From positions 5,213,501 to 5,277,500 of the forward strand of contig NC_045142.1 of assembly GCF_008831285.2 (NCBI RefSeq): a stretch of 64,000 bases of DNA, in the 5' to 3' direction. Source of the DNA: Nymphaea colorata. Lineage: Eukaryota > Streptophyta > Magnoliopsida > Nymphaeales > Nymphaeaceae. A program made the position numbers and the translations under genes. The notes beneath the pieces were generated by a model. The model had not been told where the DNA came from and searched no databases. It worked only from the letters and a program-made list of their open reading frames with translations. Positions 59,002-64,000 of the stretch are shown piece by piece. Numbering within the stretch: the first letter of the stretch is position 1; each line of letters opens with the position of its first letter.

Positions 59002-61221
59002 CCCCCCCCCCCCACCCCACTCTCACACATATCCTAAAATATTCTCATGATGCTCATGCTGGGTTGACTTCTCCATACAAGCCCACATACTTTAGTTTTA
59101 TATGTTGATTGCCTTTCAAAGATGCTGGTAGGGATCCATTGAAATTATTGTCTGCCAGGATCCTGCAACCAATCGATGGCAAGACTATCATAACAATGTC
59201 CATATGGAGATTAAGCTGCAATTGCATATTCACACTTTATAAGTGCACTCATGTGAGGAACAAAAAATTCAACAGACTACAATTTCAGCATAGCTAATTG
59301 GCTTACAAATATAGCATGGCCCATGCAGATTTTCAAAACTATGGTAAGCAATCTCACCAAATGAGGTCAGTTGAAACTCAATTTACCCACCTCAAGCTTC
59401 AGGTTCAAGTTACAAGTTCTCTTTTAGCTTTTAAGTTTAAATATGTGGGTTTAGATACTAGTAAGCTGACAACTAAATTGACAAAAAACAATGTAAATTA
59501 GTTATCAGATTGTATAACAACGGATGATGTAGTGCTTAAATCATATACACGCACATGCATTCATGACCCCCTAGCTTCTTTTTAGCAGCTCTCTCAACTA
59601 TAAAGCATAAACCATACAACTAATTAGTTCATACTTGACTTGCTCATCATACTGAATAAATTGTGCTGGCCTATTAGCTTATTGCCTTGGCAGAAATGAG
59701 TTTGTCACTAGCCCAACCCATTTTTGTTATGACATACAAACGTCCAATCTTATAGAAATGATGGTCTCACTTCCTTTGGAGGTTCTAGGCCTTCCTTCAT
59801 TTGAAGCCCCACTGATGACAGATGCTATGTAAGCTCTTCCTTGCTCTTGCACCCATCAGCTCTCAATTTCAGCTTGTCAATCAATATGTCTTTATTGCAA
59901 AAGTTGAGGCAATGAAGTGAGAGCAAGAGAGAGAGAGAGAGCTTGTCAAAAAAAAGTCAATCGTCTAGGCAAGCAATTGTTGACACATAGAAGTTAACGA
60001 ATAGATATTTAAAGGTACCTCCTGAAATATAAGATCCAGTGTAAATTGTTTTAATTTGCATGACTTTGGGATGGAACTTTTGTTCTTAAGAATTGTATTC
60101 CAATATATTTATGCTTGCAAAAAGGACTTTTTAGAAGTGGAACAAAGCGAGAATATGGACCAGCTTCTTATGAAAACAACCATAGTAGGAGAGTATTTTA
60201 CCTAGAAACTAATGAGTTCTCAGCCACTATTCGGGTGCTCTTTGTTGGTTCCATTTGCAGGATAGCTTTCAGGCAAGCAATCAATAATTGAAGCCTTCTA
60301 TATTGAAAATTGTTTGGACTCAAAGCGATGAAAAGTACATTTTAATTTTCAGTTGAGCAAGTGAATACATTGACGAAAAAGCTTCTTATGAAAGCAACCA
60401 CAGTGGGATCTAGCATTTCATCCAGGGGTTGTCGAGTACTTGGCTCCAGAATATGATTGGGGTGGCCTTTCATTGGTCATCCCCATTTGGTAGGTTCTCC
60501 TATTATGGAAAGGCGGTAGAATAGCTTGCAAGGCAAACAACAAAAAATTAAAGCCTTAACTATTTGGATTCAAATGGAAGCAAAGAAAACTTTAAATTTC
60601 AAGTGAACTACAAGGCATCCACAACTTATTGAAGTTTTTGCATGCGTGTGTATAAACTCACAACTCTTTCAAAGAAGGAAATGTCCCCAAGAAGTCCGGA
60701 ATATGTCCACTCAAGCTGTTGTTACTCAAGTCGCTACAAAATCAGAGTTGACATAGTGAAATTCCTAAATAAGCAAGCAAGTGGATAGGCAAGAATGACA
60801 ATGTTTTACTCACATTATCTCAAGTGCAGTAAGGCTGCTGAAGTCTGGAAGGGTACCCTTCAAGCCTGATCTACTAAGGTGCCTAAGAAAGCAAAAGGAA
60901 CATGAAAATAATACTAAAAATTGCTTTTACATCACACTAACAATTTTGCATGTAAGTTAGAGAAAAAGGATTTGTATCATTGAATCCAAATTCTTAACCA
61001 ATATATTCATTAGAGTTTCAATTGAGAGGAGGATATAGACATTAATGAAGGGGATCCATATTGATACTGATAGTTTTGTGCTGCTCACAGTTCTGTCACT
61101 CGTGGTGGATTGTCAGTATTGCAATTGAGCCAGTCCCAAGTGAAACCTATGGGAAGGCATGGATCACCTGCCCATGATTGAAGTTGTTGATATTGATCCT
61201 GTAACACCTCCAACACATCCA
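53723..61221 (-). CDS. Gene C: LRR receptor-like Ser/Thr kinase, 3' part (501 aa in window)
   Basis: Ten exons: 61221-61089, 60882-60814, 60733-60662, 59162-59091, 58822-58629, 57126-56909, 56809-56683, 55227-55159, 55069-54889, 54095-53723. All joins keep frame and end at TAG. Order: cap motif W-A-G-D-P-C-L-P, LRRs, linker, membrane segment ([16 protein letters not shown]), then a kinase. Kinase landmarks: P-loop [12 protein letters not shown], lysine in V-A-A-K, glutamate in [32 protein letters not shown], and [13 protein letters not shown]. All key catalytic residues are present. The malectin-like domain and signal peptide are expected upstream of 61221, but no such exon appears before 64000. 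Predicted role: plasma-membrane signalling kinase of the LRR-I (malectin-like) class. Confidence 0.88.
54309..54354. repeat. (AT)n microsatellite in the last intron of gene C
   Basis: 46 bp of alternating A/T following ATACATACATAC-type words, inside the intron between 54888 and 54096. Confidence 0.95.
55378..55468. repeat. (GT)n(AT)n(AG)n compound microsatellite
   Basis: About 41 bp GT, 26 bp AT and 24 bp AG in succession, within the gene C intron between the exons ending at 56683 and starting at 55227. Confidence 0.95.
58970..59016. repeat. (CT)n tract and poly-C run
   Basis: A CT run of about 26 bp, then a run of about 14 cytosines, in the gene C intron between 59090 and 58823. Poly-C of this length is rare in this AT-rich DNA. 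Confidence 0.85.
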
Positions 61222-61582
61222 CTGCATAGCATTGTTACAAAAAAAAATTGTATGAATTTCGTATGCAAAAAAATGGTAAAAAAGTATCTTCATCAATCTC
61301 AGGAATATAGAGATGTAGTGATTTTTGTTATATTTCCCTGGAAGCAATAATTTGTAAAGAATGAAAAAGAAAACCTTCTTCACTTGCTTAAGTTTAACAA
61401 GAGGCTTTAGTTAAGTTAAGTAATAAAGTGAACTACTTATTGTTCACCTTTTTATGAGATGACAGTGCATTAGATGCCAACAAGCTCTCACACATGGCCA
61501 TGCATTTATTGGTGCCCATTTCACTCTACTTAAGATATTAGCTAAAATTAAAAAAACTTGTGAAATTTTCTCATGAAGTAAA

Positions 61583-61585
<3 letters not shown>

Positions 61586-61675
<90 letters not shown>
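61586..61675. repeat. (AT)n microsatellite, about 45 units
   Basis: 90 bp of alternating A/T, 5' of the first visible exon of gene C. The Tyr-Ile frame through it is an artefact. Confidence 0.97.
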
Positions 61676-61677
<2 letters not shown>

Positions 61678-61839
61678 TTCAACTCAAAAGAACAATATTA
61701 GAGAGCATAATTTTCATTCTTTCTAGCAAAATTTTCTTAATTTAACCTAGCACCTCTCCTTTGTAGTTGTAAGTGAAAGTGAAGTTTGTTAAAAAAAAGA
61801 AAAAATTTAAGCCTATATTTGAGAATATATATACAAACA

Positions 61840-64000
61840 TGACCAAAACAAAAATGTTCCTTCCTTTTCAGGAAATAGGAATGGTCATCTTACACTTCTT
61901 TTACCTATGAAATCAATTTTATTAGCATGAAAATTAGGTTGAATGTCCATTAGGCTTTCCCATTTGGCATATGCAACAAAGTTGGTCTAGGCTTGAGAAG
62001 AAAAATAGAAGGGGATCAAATATTTTAAAAGTCCAACCTAGGAACATTTGGAAGTTGAGACCAGCCTAGCCCTTCTCTAGACATGTTGGGGCATGTGTTT
62101 TGTTCTTCAAGGTATTTAGTCCCCTTACCTTGCCTTTTCTTACAAGGGCCCACCTCTTTTCATTCACCGACTTTCCTTTGGGGTTTGGTAATGCAACTCA
62201 TTGTCCACCCTCCTACTCACCCATGTTGCAATCTCTATAGGACACAAAGGACATCCTAACTAAAACCTTAGGTTGCTCCTTTGAAAATGTAGTGAAGTCC
62301 TTTACTATCCAAATATCATTCACTTAGATTCGATAGAATTGAGCTGAAAAAGCTTCTAACTGGGCTAGTAGAGCAAACACACTAAAAATTAAGTAGTCAG
62401 CTTGAGCAAAGAAGCTAGCAAGAATGGTCTCCATAGCTAAGCACTCTGCAAGACCTAAGAGGCCTAGGATCTATATTAATTGTATTTTATGAAAACGATA
62501 GTTTGGCAAATTTGGGGACTCAATTCCCTTAAATGGAGTTCTTTTAGCTGATTGTATGAGTGAAATTAAACCAAACATATATAACATCATTAAATATAAA
62601 AATAGAATGCATCACTCTTACAACTTCTCCTTGTGAAGAGGTAGTCAATTTGCTTTCAAAGTCAGAGTATATAGATGACATTCTTCAACTCTAGCAAGCT
62701 GACCTTTCTAATTCCAACATAGATGTTGGTTGTTTGTAAATCTTCTTATAGGCTCTATTGCATCTATTAAAGGAACATGTCAACTTCACTTTTGTTTATA
62801 GGCTAATTGTTTCCACTAAAAAGGGGGTTCCTTTGGGCTGACATTTCTTCCATCATGTCATCCATTAACCTCCCTCAACTACTAGTTGGACATTTTAAAT
62901 CTCCCCACCATCAATGAATATAGTCAACCAATCACTCTCGATCTCTTCATAAGAGCCTTTGAAAATTTGTGGAATCGTAAAGCCTGATACCCTCACTCAT
63001 TCAGGAGAAGTCTTTACATGGTCTAACAAAATATTGAAGCTATGGTTGTCAATTTTAAATTATATGTTAGCAAGCCAAATATTATCTAACTTTGTTGAAC
63101 ATGATTGTCTCTTCACAAGTTCATTCTATTTCTGATTGTGTGGCCATTTCCCTTATATGGAGTTGAGGATTCAAAAATATAAACCTTTATCTTGAGAGCG
63201 ATGGTAGAACACAACACCCAATTGGAAAAACATTGTCCTATAGGGTTAGATTAAAATCCCTCTTATGTCCCCACAACTATGTGCAAGTGCTGCCATCATA
63301 ATTTGAATTTAGCTTGAGAGGCTTGCAACTTCCATCAAACAATGATTGAAATATCACTATGGCCAATGTCCATAATATCAAACATTTGGAATAAGAACTA
63401 TCATCGCTATTGAATATGACATCGTCCTCCACAGACATGAACCTATAAGTGGTTCAAAATCATATGGGAGAGTTAAGACTTACCCAATAGAGATTTCATG
63501 ATTAAATTAAACGGAAAACAAGAAACTCAATAAACAATGCATTCTCCTATCAATCATCAATTGAAAAATATCACACTTTTAGAATATCATTCTTAACTAT
63601 CACATGAATCAAAGATCAAGAATGTAATCTTCTCAATGTTACAAGAACATACTTTTGCAACTTCGCAAGACGATGATCATTCTTGACTATTAGGATCATA
63701 TGGGTTTAACTATGGTAACCCTGCCCACTCCTACACTGGGTTCAGGTTGGTTTGGTAGATTTCAGCATGCACTATAACAGCTTTGATTTTTCCTCTAAAA
63801 AGACTAAGAACTAGGACAATTAACCATGTAGCCGGCTTCATTATACATCTCCAAAGTTTTCTCACAATATTTGATGTGGGAATAAACTTTCACATTTCAC
63901 CCCCCTTAAGACACATGTGTCTCAATGTGTAGGACCTAGCTCTAACTATGGAACTAGCTCTTATACCAATTTAACAACTCATCCCACTCCAACATTAGGC
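61840..64000. other. Probable insertion in the 5' intron of gene C
   Basis: Similarity to intron 3 of gene A continues to about 61830 (TTTAACCTAGCACCTCT and following). It then stops, and the expected malectin-like exon does not follow. No coding frame was recognised up to the window end. On the minus strand, TTGGTATAAGAGCTAG (about 63974-63959) resembles a tRNA-Met primer-binding site, so part of this may be an LTR retroelement that separates the 5' exons. Confidence 0.35.

Overview
The window is nuclear DNA of a flowering plant. Short exons are separated by long AT-rich introns with GT/AG borders. The receptor family present is plant-specific, and the intergenic DNA is full of (AT)n tracts, foldback and TIR elements and a decayed Ty1/copia element. 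The sequence does not fix the species. No rRNA, tRNA, CRISPR or bacterial-type operon was seen.

Region 1-24.6 kb: no intact gene was recognised. It is a mosaic of repeats: foldback elements (445-1109, 11113-11551), a dispersed pair (3212-3967 and 12131-12874), a retroelement-like repeat (14459-16413), a hAT-like element, GC-rich repeat pairs, and a 1.4-kb TIR element (23022-24446). The last sits with a 9-10 bp target duplication inside a GC-rich, exon-like plus-strand fragment.

Region 24.6-64 kb: a tandem cluster of three minus-strand paralogues of the malectin-like/LRR receptor kinase family (LRR-I type). Gene A (26863-33324) and gene B (42966-49284) each have eight exons that join in frame into proteins of 521 and 522 aa: signal peptide, malectin-like domain, short LRR block and one C-terminal hydrophobic segment. 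In both, the same TAA codon ends the protein inside that segment, and no kinase exons follow. Gene C (53723-61221, 5' end beyond the window) has the same LRR and transmembrane exons but continues into a complete-looking Ser/Thr kinase. A and B therefore look like kinase-less, possibly GPI-anchored or tail-anchored receptor-like proteins. The stop and the kinase loss predate the A/B duplication, and both reading frames have stayed open since.

The A-B spacer holds the second retroelement-like repeat (34154-35983) and a degenerate Ty1/copia pol with its 3' LTR (36670-39486). A block 5' of A (36255-36660) recurs, split by about 1 kb, 5' of B (52050-53540), so the duplicated unit is about 12-14 kb. 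Small indels between A, B and C can be polarised, and several end in short microhomologies. All exon borders were derived by hand from splice signals, frame continuity and comparison of the three paralogues.
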